A DNA stretch of 64,000 nt. It comes from Actinomycetota bacterium (lineage in GTDB: Bacteria > Actinomycetota > Actinomycetes > Propionibacteriales > Nocardioidaceae). The translations under genes and the position numbers were made by a program. The stretch is taken from contig WLJH01000012.1 of assembly GCA_009701885.1 (NCBI GenBank), positions 58,798 through 122,797 on the forward strand, written 5' to 3'. Shown here piece by piece: positions 30,590-39,319 of this stretch (position 1 is the stretch's first letter; each line of letters starts with the position of its first letter). The notes beneath the pieces were generated by a model. That model did no database searches. It saw nothing but the letters and a program-made list of their open reading frames with translations, and was not told where the DNA came from.

Positions 30590-32103
30590 GCGGCCCCTCC
30601 CTGCCGGTGCCGCCGGGCCTGGTCGAAGCCTTCCGCACCTACGAGCAGGCGCTCATGAGCGACGACGTCGAGGTCCTCGACCGGCTCTTCGCGCCCGCCA
30701 CGACGACCCTCCGCGGCGACGCCGACGGCCTGCTCGTCGGCCACGACCAGATCGCCGCCTTCCGCTCCGGCCGTGGCGGTGCGCCGGCCCGCCGGCTGGT
30801 GCAGACCCACGTCCAGGTCACCGACCCCGACCACGCTCTCGTGGTCGCGGTGACCGAGCTCGCCCGCGGCGGCCGCGGCCAGCAGACCCAGCTCTGGGCC
30901 CGCACCGACGACGACTTCTGCGGCGGCTGGAAGGTCACCGCCGCCCACGTCTCGGTGCCCGCCCCCGCCCTCGACACCCGGATCTGGCGGGTCGTCGGCG
31001 ACCCGCTCGTGCCCGGCGCCCCGGCCGGTCCGCTGGTCGGCGAGAGCGTCGCGGTCAAGGACCTCTTCGCCGTCGCCGGGCAGAAGGTCGGCGCCGGCAA
31101 CCCCACCTGGGAGGCCGCCGCCCCCGTCGAGCGCTCCGACGCGACGGTCGTCGACACCCTCGTCGAGGCCGGCGCCTCGCTGCGCGGCATCGCCCGCACC
31201 GACGAGTTCGCCTACTCCTTGGCCGGCACCAACGCGCACTTCGGCGCCCCGCCCAACCCGCGCGCGCCACGCCGGGTCCCCGGCGGCTCGTCGTCGGGCT
31301 CCGCGTCCGCCGTCTCCCTCGGGCACGCCACGATCGGCCTCGGGACCGACACGGGTGGCTCGATCAGGGTGCCGGCGGCGTACCAGGGCCTGACCGGCAT
31401 CCGCAGCACCCACGGCTCGCTGCCGATGAACGGCGTCCTGGCCCTCTCCCCCACCTTCGACACCGTCGGCTGGCTGACCCGCTCGGCGGCGCTGCTGCGC
31501 GAGGTCGGCGACGTGCTGCTGCCGCCCGACAGCGGGAGCGGTGGCACCGACCTCGTCGTCGTCCCCGAGCTCCTCGCGCTCGCCGAGCCCGACGTCCGCT
31601 CGGCCGTCGAGGCGTGGGTCGCCGACCAGGGCCTCATCGTGCGCGAGGGCTGGCCGCTGGGCGAGCTGACCTCGTGGCTGCAGGCGTTCCAGACGTGGCA
31701 GGCGTGGGAGGCCTGGGCCGTGCGGGGAGGCTGGCTCGCCGACCGCCTCGACACCCTCGGCGCCGACGTCCGCACCCGCTTCCGCCACGCCGCCTCGATC
31801 GACAAGGCCGACGCGGACGCGGCGTACGACGCCGTCGTCTCCGCACGCGCCCGGCTGCGCGACCTCATCGGCGACCGGGTCCTGGTGCTGCCGTCGTCCT
31901 CCTCGGTCGCCCCGCTGCTCGGCCAGGGCCTCCAGGCGGTGCGCGACGCCACCATGCGGCTGACCTGCGTGGCCGGTCTCGCCGGCGCCCCCGCCGTCTC
32001 GCTCCCGCTCACCACCCGCGCCGGCCTGCCCTGCGGCGTCAGCCTCGTCGCCGCCCCCGGCCGCGACCGCGCGCTGCTCGACCTCGCCGTCTCCCTGGGC
32101 TGA
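30586..32103 (+). CDS. DUF3225 (HpxZ-like) - amidase (HpxY-like) fusion, copy 2
   Basis: A 505-residue fusion. Residues ~1-125 form the NTF2-like DUF3225 domain; residues ~130-505 the amidase-signature domain with canonical GGSSSGSASA and GTDTGGSIR. The triad is K158, S235 and S259. In the Klebsiella hpx purine locus, separate HpxZ (DUF3225) and HpxY (amidase) are linked to oxalurate use; here both are one polypeptide, next to a PucG-type aminotransferase that should produce oxalurate. An oxalurate or oxamate amidohydrolase role is therefore a reasonable inference. AtzH and AtzE of cyanuric acid degradation are the alternative relatives. ATGA-coupled to the acetamidase gene. Confidence 0.82.
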   Translation: MSGPSLPVPPGLVEAFRTYEQALMSDDVEVLDRLFAPATTTLRGDADGLLVGHDQIAAFRSGRGGAPARRLVQTHVQVTDPDHALVVAVTELARGGRGQQTQLWARTDDDFCGGWKVTAAHVSVPAPALDTRIWRVVGDPLVPGAPAGPLVGESVAVKDLFAVAGQKVGAGNPTWEAAAPVERSDATVVDTLVEAGASLRGIARTDEFAYSLAGTNAHFGAPPNPRAPRRVPGGSSSGSASAVSLGHATIGLGTDTGGSIRVPAAYQGLTGIRSTHGSLPMNGVLALSPTFDTVGWLTRSAALLREVGDVLLPPDSGSGGTDLVVVPELLALAEPDVRSAVEAWVADQGLIVREGWPLGELTSWLQAFQTWQAWEAWAVRGGWLADRLDTLGADVRTRFRHAASIDKADADAAYDAVVSARARLRDLIGDRVLVLPSSSSVAPLLGQGLQAVRDATMRLTCVAGLAGAPAVSLPLTTRAGLPCGVSLVAAPGRDRALLDLAVSLG

Positions 32104-32130
32104 CGGTCCTGCCGCGCTCCGCGGAGAGAC

Positions 32131-32186
32131 GAAATGACGCTGAAACACGAGTTCCAGACGCGCTTAACATCGGAGCACTAGTTTCA
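32131..32186 (+). promoter_or_regulatory. GAAAC/GTTTCA motifs upstream of the urate operon
   Basis: GAAATG (32131), TGAAAC (32141-32146) and GTTTCA (32181-32186) lie 50-105 bp upstream of uraD, with a possible -10 TAACAT at 32165. Similar GTTTCAC/GTGAAA words stand upstream of the transporter operon at 46604-46642. These are candidate operator sites for the RpiR-type regulator at 37716. Confidence 0.4.
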
Positions 32187-32236
32187 CCCCAGGAGAGCCG
32201 GCCCGAGGTGGGGCCGGGTCCGGTGAGGAGGGTGCG

Positions 32237-32758
32237 GTGCGGCTCGGGGAGCTCAACGCCATGGAGGCGCCAGAGGCCGCGCGTGCGCTGCGCGGCTGCG
32301 CCGACGTGGAGCGGTGGGTCGCCGCCCTCCTGGTCCGCCGGCCGTACGCCGACCGCCGGACCCTGCTCGACACCGCCCACCTCCTGGCCACCTGGTCCGA
32401 CGCCGAGCTCGACCACGCGCTGGCCGACCACCCCCGCATCGGCGAGCGCGGCACCGGCTCGACCGCGGCGACCTCCGCCCGCGAGCAGGCCGGTGTGACC
32501 GACGCCGACCGGGAGGCGTTCGTGGAGGCGAACCGTCGCTACGAGGAGCGGTTCGACCGGATCTACCTCGTCCGCGCCGCCGGCCGCTCCGCGGCCGAGA
32601 TGCTCGAGCTGCTCGAGCAGCGCCTGACCCACGACGACGCCACGGAACTGGCCGTCACCAAGCAGCAGCTCACCGAGATCGCGATGCTGCGGCTCGAGGA
32701 CCTGGTCGACGAAGAGCCCGACGAAGATCCCGACGATGAGGTCGAGGAGGACCGATGA
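32237..32758 (+). CDS. uraD: OHCU decarboxylase
   Basis: A 173-residue enzyme that decarboxylates 2-oxo-4-hydroxy-4-carboxy-5-ureidoimidazoline to S-allantoin. The catalytic His lies in ADHPRIGERG, and the family pattern RPYADRRTLLDTAHLL, SAREQAGVT, FVEANRRYEERF is complete. The C-terminus carries an acidic extension (EEPDEDPDDEVEED). GTG 32237 has GAGGAGG upstream. It is the first gene of the tightly packed urate operon and overlaps the next gene by 4 bp. Confidence 0.93.
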   Translation: MRLGELNAMEAPEAARALRGCADVERWVAALLVRRPYADRRTLLDTAHLLATWSDAELDHALADHPRIGERGTGSTAATSAREQAGVTDADREAFVEANRRYEERFDRIYLVRAAGRSAAEMLELLEQRLTHDDATELAVTKQQLTEIAMLRLEDLVDEEPDEDPDDEVEEDR

Positions 32759-33051
32759 GCAGCCTGTCCACCCACGTGCTCGACACCGGCCGGGGCGAGC
32801 CCGCGGCCGGCGTCACCGTCACCCTGCGCACACTCACCGGCGCCACCGAGGAGCAGGTCACCGACGCAGACGGCCGCGCCAGGTTCGCGACCGAGGTCGA
32901 GGGGGCGACGACGCTGCGCTTCGAGACCGCGGCGATCAGCGACTTCTTCCCCGAGGTCGTCCTCACCTTCGTCGCCGACGCCGCGCGCCCGCACCACCAC
33001 GTGCCGCTGCTGCTGAGCCCGTTCGCCTACTCGACCTACCGCGGGAGCTGA
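32755..33051 (+). CDS. uraH: 5-Hydroxyisourate hydrolase (transthyretin-like)
   Basis: A 98-residue HIUase that converts 5-hydroxyisourate to OHCU. THVLDTGRGEPAAGV at the N-terminus provides the first catalytic His, HHHVPLLLSPF the later ones, and the chain ends in the diagnostic tetrapeptide YRGS. Coupled by ATGA to uraD and 3 bp from the uricase gene. Confidence 0.95.
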   Translation: MSSLSTHVLDTGRGEPAAGVTVTLRTLTGATEEQVTDADGRARFATEVEGATTLRFETAAISDFFPEVVLTFVADAARPHHHVPLLLSPFAYSTYRGS

Positions 33052-33054
33052 GAG

Positions 33055-33885
33055 ATGAGCCGGATCGTGCTCGGGCCCAACCAGTACGGCAAGGCGGAGT
33101 GCCGCCTGGTCCGGGTCAACCGCGACCAGGACGCGCACACCGTCGAGGACCTCACCGTCACCACCCAGCTGCGCGGTGACTTCGAGGCCTGCCACCTCGA
33201 CGGCGACAACAGCCTGGTCGTCGCCACCGACACCCAGAAGAACACCGTCTACGCCTTCGCCCGCGACGGCATCGACTCCCCCGAGGCCTTCATGCTGCGG
33301 CTGGCCGACCACTTCGTCGACGGCTTCGACCAGGTCACGGGCGCGGAGATGACCGCGTTGTCCCACACCTGGGGGCGCCTCGGTGACCACGCGTTCCTCC
33401 GCGACGGCACCAGCACCCGCACGGCCCGCGTCGAGCGGGGCGCGGACGGCACCAGCGTCACCGCCGGGGTCAGCGACTGCACGATCCTGAAGTCCACCGA
33501 CTCCGAGTTCCACGGCTTCCCGCGCGACCGCTACACCACCCTGGTCGAGACCGACGACCGCATCCTCGCCACCAGCCTCACCGCGACCTGGACCTACAAC
33601 GGCACCGACCACGACTGGGACGCCCTCCACGCGAGCATCACCAGCACCCTGCTCGACACCTTCGCCGGCCACCACAGCCTCGCGCTGCAGCAGACGATCT
33701 ACGCGATGGGCCGCGCGGTCCTCGAGACCCACGACGCGGTCACCTCGATCGACCTCAGCTGCCCCAACAAGCACCACTTCCTCGTCGACCTCGAGCCCTT
33801 CGGCCTCGACAACCCCGGTGAGGTCTTCTTCGCCGCGGACCGGCCCTACGGTCTTATCCAGGCCAGGGTCATGAGGGAGGACTGA
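33055..33885 (+). CDS. Urate oxidase (uricase)
   Basis: A 276-residue cofactor-free uricase that oxidises urate to 5-hydroxyisourate with O2. Motifs: YGKAECRLVRV (catalytic Lys), VVATDTQKNTVYAFA (active-site Thr), a Q-bearing ALQQTIYAMGRAVL, and HHFLVDLEPFGLDNPGEVFFAADRPYGLIQ with the His and the urate-binding residues. Length is close to the family norm. It sits between uraH and allB in one transcription unit. Confidence 0.95.
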   Translation: MSRIVLGPNQYGKAECRLVRVNRDQDAHTVEDLTVTTQLRGDFEACHLDGDNSLVVATDTQKNTVYAFARDGIDSPEAFMLRLADHFVDGFDQVTGAEMTALSHTWGRLGDHAFLRDGTSTRTARVERGADGTSVTAGVSDCTILKSTDSEFHGFPRDRYTTLVETDDRILATSLTATWTYNGTDHDWDALHASITSTLLDTFAGHHSLALQQTIYAMGRAVLETHDAVTSIDLSCPNKHHFLVDLEPFGLDNPGEVFFAADRPYGLIQARVMRED

Positions 33886-33887
33886 GC

Positions 33888-35234
33888 GTGGCGCGGTCCC
33901 TCACGGCCGTGCGCGCCCGCCACGTCCTGGTCGACGGTGCCCTCCGTCCCGCCACGGTGCGCGTCGCCGACGGCCGGATCACCGAGGTGGCGGCGTACGA
34001 CGACGGGCGCGACGCCCCCGACGCGGTGGACCTGCCCGACACCGCCCGACTGCTGCCCGGTGTCGTCGACACCCACGTGCACGTCAACGAGCCCGGTCGC
34101 ACCGAGTGGGAGGGGTTCGCGACGGCGACGACGGCCGCCGCCCGCGGCGGCGTCACCACGATCGTCGACATGCCACTGAACTCCGTCCCGCCCACCACCA
34201 CCGTCGACCACCTCCGCCTCAAGCAGCAGGTGGCGGCCGAGAAGGCGCGCGTGGACGTGGGCTTCTGGGGCGGCGCCGTGCCCGGCAACCTCGCCGACCT
34301 GCGGCCGCTGTGGGAGGCCGGTGTCTTCGGGTTCAAGTGCTTCCTCGCCCCGTCGGGCGTCGACGAGTTCCCGCCCCTGAGCCCCGACGAGCTCGACGCC
34401 GCGTTGGCCGAGATCGCCGGCTTCGACGGGCTGACGATCGTGCACGCCGAGGACGCCCGGGTGCTCGACGAGGCGCCCCACCCGCCGAGCCGCGCGTACG
34501 CCGACTTCCTGCTCTCCCGCCCCGACCACGCCGAGACCGACGCGATCCGCCGGCTGCTCGACGGTGCCCGCGCGACCGGATGCCGCGTGCACGTGCTGCA
34601 CCTCTCCAGCGCCCGCGCCCTCGACCTGCTCGCCGACGCCCGCGCCGAGGGCCTGCCCGTGACCGTCGAGACCTGCCCGCACTACCTCTGCTTCAGCGCC
34701 GAGGACCTGCCCGACGCCGCCCCGCAGTTCAAGTGCTGCCCGCCGATCCGCGACCGCGGCAACCGCGACGCCCTGTGGGACGCGCTGGTCGAGGGCGTCA
34801 TCGACTGCGTCGTCTCCGACCACTCCCCCTCCACCCCGGAGGAGAAGGGGCGCGGTGACGGCGACCTGCAGCAGGCCTGGGGTGGCATCTCGGGGCTCCA
34901 GGTCGGCTTCACGGCCGTCGCCGACGAGGCCGCCGCCCGCGGCATCGGCCTCGAGCAGGTCAGCCGGTGGATGGCCACCGCCACAGCCGACCTCGTCGGG
35001 CTGGCGCACAAGGGTCGGATCGCGGTCGGTGCCGATGCCGACCTCACCGTCCTCGACACCGCCGCACCCCTCGACGTGCGCGCCGCCGACCTCGCCCACC
35101 GGCACCCGATCAGCGCCTACGACGGCCGCCGGCTCGCCGGCTCGGTCACCCACACCTGGCTGCGCGGCGAGGAGCCGACCGCCGGCCGTCTGCTCACTCG
35201 GGAGGCAGCAGCATGCCCACACCACCACGTCTGA
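33888..35234 (+). CDS. allB: Allantoinase
   Basis: A 448-residue cyclic amidohydrolase that opens allantoin to allantoate. The binuclear metal site is visible: DTHVHVNEPG, carboxylated Lys in GVFGFKCFLAPSGVDEFP, His in IVHAED, HVLHLSSARA, and Asp in VVSDHSPSTPEEKG. The GTG start is 2 bp after the uricase stop. The last 22 bp overlap the start of the aminotransferase gene. Confidence 0.95.
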   Translation: MARSLTAVRARHVLVDGALRPATVRVADGRITEVAAYDDGRDAPDAVDLPDTARLLPGVVDTHVHVNEPGRTEWEGFATATTAAARGGVTTIVDMPLNSVPPTTTVDHLRLKQQVAAEKARVDVGFWGGAVPGNLADLRPLWEAGVFGFKCFLAPSGVDEFPPLSPDELDAALAEIAGFDGLTIVHAEDARVLDEAPHPPSRAYADFLLSRPDHAETDAIRRLLDGARATGCRVHVLHLSSARALDLLADARAEGLPVTVETCPHYLCFSAEDLPDAAPQFKCCPPIRDRGNRDALWDALVEGVIDCVVSDHSPSTPEEKGRGDGDLQQAWGGISGLQVGFTAVADEAAARGIGLEQVSRWMATATADLVGLAHKGRIAVGADADLTVLDTAAPLDVRAADLAHRHPISAYDGRRLAGSVTHTWLRGEEPTAGRLLTREAAACPHHHV

Positions 35235-36436
35235 GCCCACCGATGCCGCCGCGGCTGCTGATGGGCCCCGGCCCGATCAACGCCCACCCCCGGGTGCTGC
35301 AGGCGATGTCGATGCAGCTGGTCGGCCAGTTCGACCCGTCGATGACCGCGGCGATGAACGAGACGATGGCGCTCTACCGCAAGGTCTTCCGCACCGACAA
35401 CGAGCACACGCTGCTCGTCGACGGCACCTCCCGCGCCGGCATCGAGGCCGCGCTGGTCAGCCTGCTCGAGCCGGGCGACCGGGTGCTCGTACCGGTCTTC
35501 GGACGCTTCGGCCACCTGCTGGTCGAGATCGCCGAGCGCTGCGGCGCGGAGGTGCACACCGTCGAGGTGCCGTGGGGCGAGGTCGTGCCCGACGAGACGG
35601 TCGAGGACGCCGTACGCCGGGTGCGACCGCGCCTGGTCGCGGCCGTGCAGGGCGACACCTCGACCACCATGTGCCAGCCGCTCGCGGGCATCGGGGAGAT
35701 CTGCCGCCGCGAGGGGGTGCTGCTCTACGTCGATGCCACCGCCAGCCTCGGGGGCAACCCGTTCGAGACCGACGCCTGGGGCATCGACGTGGCCAGCGCC
35801 GGGCTGCAGAAGTGCCTCGGCGGGCCGTCCGGATCCGCCCCGATCACCATCGGGCCGCGCGCGGTGGAGGTGATCGAGGGCCGCAAGCACGTCGAGGCCG
35901 GGCTGCGCACCGACGACGACCGGCCGCGCGGCACCCGGATCGCATCGAACTACCTCGACCTCGCGCAGATCATGGACTACTGGGGCCCGCGCCGGCTCAA
36001 CCACCACACCGAGGCCACGACGATGCTCTACGGCGCCCGCGCCTGCGCGCAGGTGCTGCTCGAGGAGGGCCTGGACCAGGCGATCGAGCGGCACCGGCTG
36101 CACGGCACCGCGATGCTCGAGGGCGTGCGCGGCCTGGGCCTGGAGGTCTTCGGCGACGTCGAGCACAAGATGACCAACGTCGTGGCCGTGCACATCCCCG
36201 ACGGCGTCGACGGGGACGCAGCCCGCGCGGCGATGCTGGAGGACTTCGGCATCGAGATCGGCACCTCCTTCGGCCCTTTGCACGGCAGGGTCTGGCGGAT
36301 CGGCACGATGGGCTGGAACGCCCGCCGCGACGCCGTGCTCGCCACCCTCGCCGCGCTCGAGGCGGTGCTGCGCGCCGCGGGCGTGCCGGTCACCGCCGGT
36401 GGCGGCACGGGCGCTGCGTCGGAGGTCTACGCGTGA
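35213..36436 (+). CDS. PucG-type (S)-ureidoglycine--glyoxylate aminotransferase
   Basis: A 407-residue class V PLP aminotransferase. The opening LLMGPGPINAHPRVLQAM, DGTSRAGIEAALVSLLEPGD and VDATASLGG are typical of the alanine-glyoxylate/PucG group, and the Schiff-base Lys lies in SAGLQKCLGGPSG. In this context it should transfer the amino group of ureidoglycine to glyoxylate, giving oxalurate and glycine. A plain serine/alanine-glyoxylate aminotransferase is the alternative. ATG 35213 has GGGAGG 7 nt upstream and lies inside allB. Confidence 0.87.
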   Translation: MPTPPRLSPPMPPRLLMGPGPINAHPRVLQAMSMQLVGQFDPSMTAAMNETMALYRKVFRTDNEHTLLVDGTSRAGIEAALVSLLEPGDRVLVPVFGRFGHLLVEIAERCGAEVHTVEVPWGEVVPDETVEDAVRRVRPRLVAAVQGDTSTTMCQPLAGIGEICRREGVLLYVDATASLGGNPFETDAWGIDVASAGLQKCLGGPSGSAPITIGPRAVEVIEGRKHVEAGLRTDDDRPRGTRIASNYLDLAQIMDYWGPRRLNHHTEATTMLYGARACAQVLLEEGLDQAIERHRLHGTAMLEGVRGLGLEVFGDVEHKMTNVVAVHIPDGVDGDAARAAMLEDFGIEIGTSFGPLHGRVWRIGTMGWNARRDAVLATLAALEAVLRAAGVPVTAGGGTGAASEVYA

Positions 36437-37719
36437 GCGGCGGGACCTCCAGCGACGCGGCCCTGGTGCTGGACCGCTGCCACGAGCTCGCCCGCTACTC
36501 CGCCCACCCGGTCCACCTCGAGCGCACCCACCTGACCCGCCAGCACGCCCAGGCCAACGAGGTGGTCGCCGGCTGGATGGCCGACGCCGGTCTGCGCACC
36601 TGGGTCGACGCCGCCGGCAACGTGTGCGGCCGACGCGAGGGCCGCGAACCCGGACTGCCCGCGCTGCTCCTCGGCTCCCACCTCGACACCGTCCCCGACG
36701 CCGGCTCCTACGACGGGATGCTGGGGGTCGTCATGGCGATCGCCGTGGCCCAGCGGCTGCACGACGTCGAGCTCCCCTTCGCCCTGGAGCTGATCGGCTT
36801 CAGCGACGAGGAGGGCTCGCGCTTCGGCACCGCGCTGCTCGGCTCCCAGGCCGTCGCCGGGCACTGGCTCGAGGACTGGTGGGACCTGCGCGACCGCGAC
36901 GGGGTGACGCTGCACCAGGCGTTCCTCGACTTCGGTCTCGACCCACGCCGGGTCCACGAGGCGGCGCGGCAGCCGCACGAGCTCGTCGGCTACCTCGAGG
37001 CACACATCGAGCAGGGCCCCTACCTCGAGGCCCGCGACGAGCCGCTGGGCTACGTCACGACGATCGCGGGGGCACGGCGGTTCCGCCTCTCGGTGGTGGG
37101 CGAGGCCCGGCACGCCGGCGGCACGCCGTACGCCCGCCGTCGCGACGCCCTCGTCGGCGCCGCCGAGGTGATCACCGAGATCGAGCGGATGGCGCGCGCG
37201 TCCGGGGACGCCGACGAGCACGACGGCTGCATCGCGACCGTCGGCCGCATCGAGGTGCAGCCGGGCGCGGTCAACGTGATCCCCGGTCGCGCCGACCTCA
37301 GCCTCGACCTGCGCGCGGCCACCGACGAGGCGCGCGACGCGATGTGGGCGCGGATGGAGCGGCGGCTCGAGGAGATGTGCGAGGCCCGCGGGCTGCGCTT
37401 CGAGGCCCAGGAGCGGCACCGCGCCCCCGCCGCCCCGTGCGCGCCGTGGCTCACCGACGCCGTCGTCGCCGGCATCGGGTCCACGGGACAGCAGGACCCG
37501 CTGGGCCTGTGGAGCCGCGCCGGGCACGACGCCATGGCGATGGCGCGGATCACCGACATCGGCATGCTCTTCCTGCGCTGCCACGACGGCATCAGCCACC
37601 ACCCCGACGAGGCGGTGCTGCTCGAGGACGTCGAGGTCGGCCTGGACGCGTTCGAGGCCGCCGTGCGCGCCACCGCCGCGACGTACGCCGCCCGCGACCT
37701 GCGATCGAGCCCGGCATGA
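36433..37719 (+). CDS. Allantoate amidohydrolase (M20 family)
   Basis: A 428-residue metallo-amidohydrolase that converts allantoate to ureidoglycine, CO2 and ammonia. Metal ligands lie in LLGSHLDTVPDAGSYDG and GFSDEEGSRFG, then HIEQGPYLE; GEARHAGGTPYARRRDAL is the dimerisation-domain His region, and the last ligand is in RCHDGISHHPDEAV. The family also includes N-carbamoyl-L-amino-acid hydrolases, but the gene neighbourhood favours allantoate. GTGA overlap with the aminotransferase, ATGA overlap with the regulator. Confidence 0.9.
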   Translation: MSGGTSSDAALVLDRCHELARYSAHPVHLERTHLTRQHAQANEVVAGWMADAGLRTWVDAAGNVCGRREGREPGLPALLLGSHLDTVPDAGSYDGMLGVVMAIAVAQRLHDVELPFALELIGFSDEEGSRFGTALLGSQAVAGHWLEDWWDLRDRDGVTLHQAFLDFGLDPRRVHEAARQPHELVGYLEAHIEQGPYLEARDEPLGYVTTIAGARRFRLSVVGEARHAGGTPYARRRDALVGAAEVITEIERMARASGDADEHDGCIATVGRIEVQPGAVNVIPGRADLSLDLRAATDEARDAMWARMERRLEEMCEARGLRFEAQERHRAPAAPCAPWLTDAVVAGIGSTGQQDPLGLWSRAGHDAMAMARITDIGMLFLRCHDGISHHPDEAVLLEDVEVGLDAFEAAVRATAATYAARDLRSSPA

Positions 37720-38570
37720 GCGTCCCGACCTCGCCCGACATGACCGAGCTGCGCATCGAGGAGCGGATCGCCGCCACCCGGATGGACCTCTCCCCCCAGG
37801 AGCGCAAGGCCGCCGCGACCCTGCTCGAGCACCTCGACGACCTCGCGACCTACCGCGCGGCCGAGCTCGCCCAGCTGGCCGGGGTCTCCAAGGCGACGAT
37901 GAGCAGGCTCTTCCGGTCGTTGGGCTTCGCCGACTTCGACGAGGTCCGCGAGCACCTGCGCACCCTGCGCACCTCCACCGGTGAGCCCCGTAGCCGCGAC
38001 GGCGGTGGCTGGGGCGACCTGCCCACGCACCTGGCCCGCGAGGCCGAGGTCGTACGCCACGCGGTCGAGCACCCCGTCGTCCCGCAGGTCGTCGCGCTGC
38101 TGGCCGCCGCCCGACGGGTGACCGTCGTGGGCTGGCGCAACAGCCACCCCGTGGCGCTGCACCTGCGCCAGCAGCTGGCCCACGCCCGCGGCGACGTGCG
38201 GCTCGCGCCGCTGCCCGGTCAGGTCGTCGGCGAGGAGCTCGCCGACGTGGGGCCCGGGGACGCCGTGGTCGTGGTCGGCTTCCGGCGCCGCCCGGCCGGC
38301 TTCGGCGACGTGCTGCGCGAGGCCGCGGCCAGCGGGGCCGACGTGGTGCTGGTCGCGGACCCCACCGCGATCGAGCACGCCCGCACGGCCACGCTGTGGC
38401 TGGAGTGCCCGGTCTCCAGCGCGCTGGCCTTCGACTCCTACGCCGCGGCGATGAGCCTGGTCAGCGTGCTGGCCGACGGGGTGCTGGCCACCCTCGGCGA
38501 CCCCGCGCAGCAGCGGGTCCGCGCGATCAGCCGCGCCTACGAGCGGATGGCCGAGGTGGAGGGCGGCTGA
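37716..38570 (+). CDS. MurR/RpiR-family transcriptional regulator
   Basis: A 284-residue regulator. Residues ~15-85 form the RpiR helix-turn-helix (LSPQERKAAATLLEHLDDLA, ELAQLAGVSKATMSRLFRSLGF). Residues ~120-265 form a SIS domain (RRVTVVGWRNSHPVALHLRQQL, GDAVVVVGFRRRP) that would bind a small effector. It stands mid-operon between allantoate amidohydrolase and xanthine dehydrogenase genes with overlaps on both sides, so it probably controls this island in response to a ureide or purine. Confidence 0.88.
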   Translation: MSVPTSPDMTELRIEERIAATRMDLSPQERKAAATLLEHLDDLATYRAAELAQLAGVSKATMSRLFRSLGFADFDEVREHLRTLRTSTGEPRSRDGGGWGDLPTHLAREAEVVRHAVEHPVVPQVVALLAAARRVTVVGWRNSHPVALHLRQQLAHARGDVRLAPLPGQVVGEELADVGPGDAVVVVGFRRRPAGFGDVLREAAASGADVVLVADPTAIEHARTATLWLECPVSSALAFDSYAAAMSLVSVLADGVLATLGDPAQQRVRAISRAYERMAEVEGG

Positions 38571-39319
38571 TGGACCTCACGACCGTCTCCTCCCACCGGC
38601 TCGCGCGCCGGCGCGAGGACCTGCTCCTCGGTGTCGGCGAGACCCTGCTCGCCGGCGGCACCTGGCTCTTCTCCGAGCCGCAGCCGGCCACCACCGGCCT
38701 CGTCGACCTCACCACGCTGGGCTGGCCGGACCTCGAGCAGCTGCCCGACGGCTCGCTGCGGATCGCCGCGACCTGTCCGGTCGCGGTGCTGCGTGAGCGC
38801 GGCGGCCTCTTCGCGTGGTGCGCCGACGCGCTGCTGATGTCTCCCAAGGTGCAGGCGGTCGCCACCGTCGGCGGCAACGTCTGCCTCGGGCTGCCGGCCG
38901 GCGCGATGACCTCGCTGCTGGCCGGGCTCGACGCGACGGCCGTCGTGTGGACCCCCGACGGCGACGAGCGGCTCGTCGCCGTCGCGGACCTCGTGGTCGG
39001 CAACGCGGCCACGTCGCTCACCTCCGGCGAGGTCGTGCGCTGCTTCGACGTCCCCGCCGCGTCCCTGGCCGCGCCCGTCGCCCACCGCCGCTTCTCGCTG
39101 GCCGACCTCGGCCGCTCCGCCGGAGTCGTCATCGGGCTGCGCACGGCCGACGGCGTCCGGGTCACCGTCACCGGCTCCACCACCCGACCGGTCGTGCTCG
39201 CCGACGGTCAGGGCGTCGAGGCGATCGACTGCTGGCACGAGGACGCCCACGGTGCGCGCGACTGGCGGGTGGCACAGACCGCCCGCTGCCTCGCCGAGGT
39301 CCGCGAGGAGCTCGGATGA
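38570..39319 (+). CDS. Xanthine dehydrogenase FAD-binding subunit
   Basis: A 249-residue CoxM/XdhB-like flavoprotein subunit. The FAD-binding loop LLAGGTWLFSEPQ replaces the usual AGGTDL, and ATVGGNVCLGLPAGAM is the second FAD loop (TxGGN). It would pass electrons from the Fe-S clusters to NAD or another acceptor. The stop overlaps the next gene by 4 bp. It is shorter than typical 280-residue subunits, mainly in the C-terminal part. Confidence 0.87.
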   Translation: MDLTTVSSHRLARRREDLLLGVGETLLAGGTWLFSEPQPATTGLVDLTTLGWPDLEQLPDGSLRIAATCPVAVLRERGGLFAWCADALLMSPKVQAVATVGGNVCLGLPAGAMTSLLAGLDATAVVWTPDGDERLVAVADLVVGNAATSLTSGEVVRCFDVPAASLAAPVAHRRFSLADLGRSAGVVIGLRTADGVRVTVTGSTTRPVVLADGQGVEAIDCWHEDAHGARDWRVAQTARCLAEVREELG

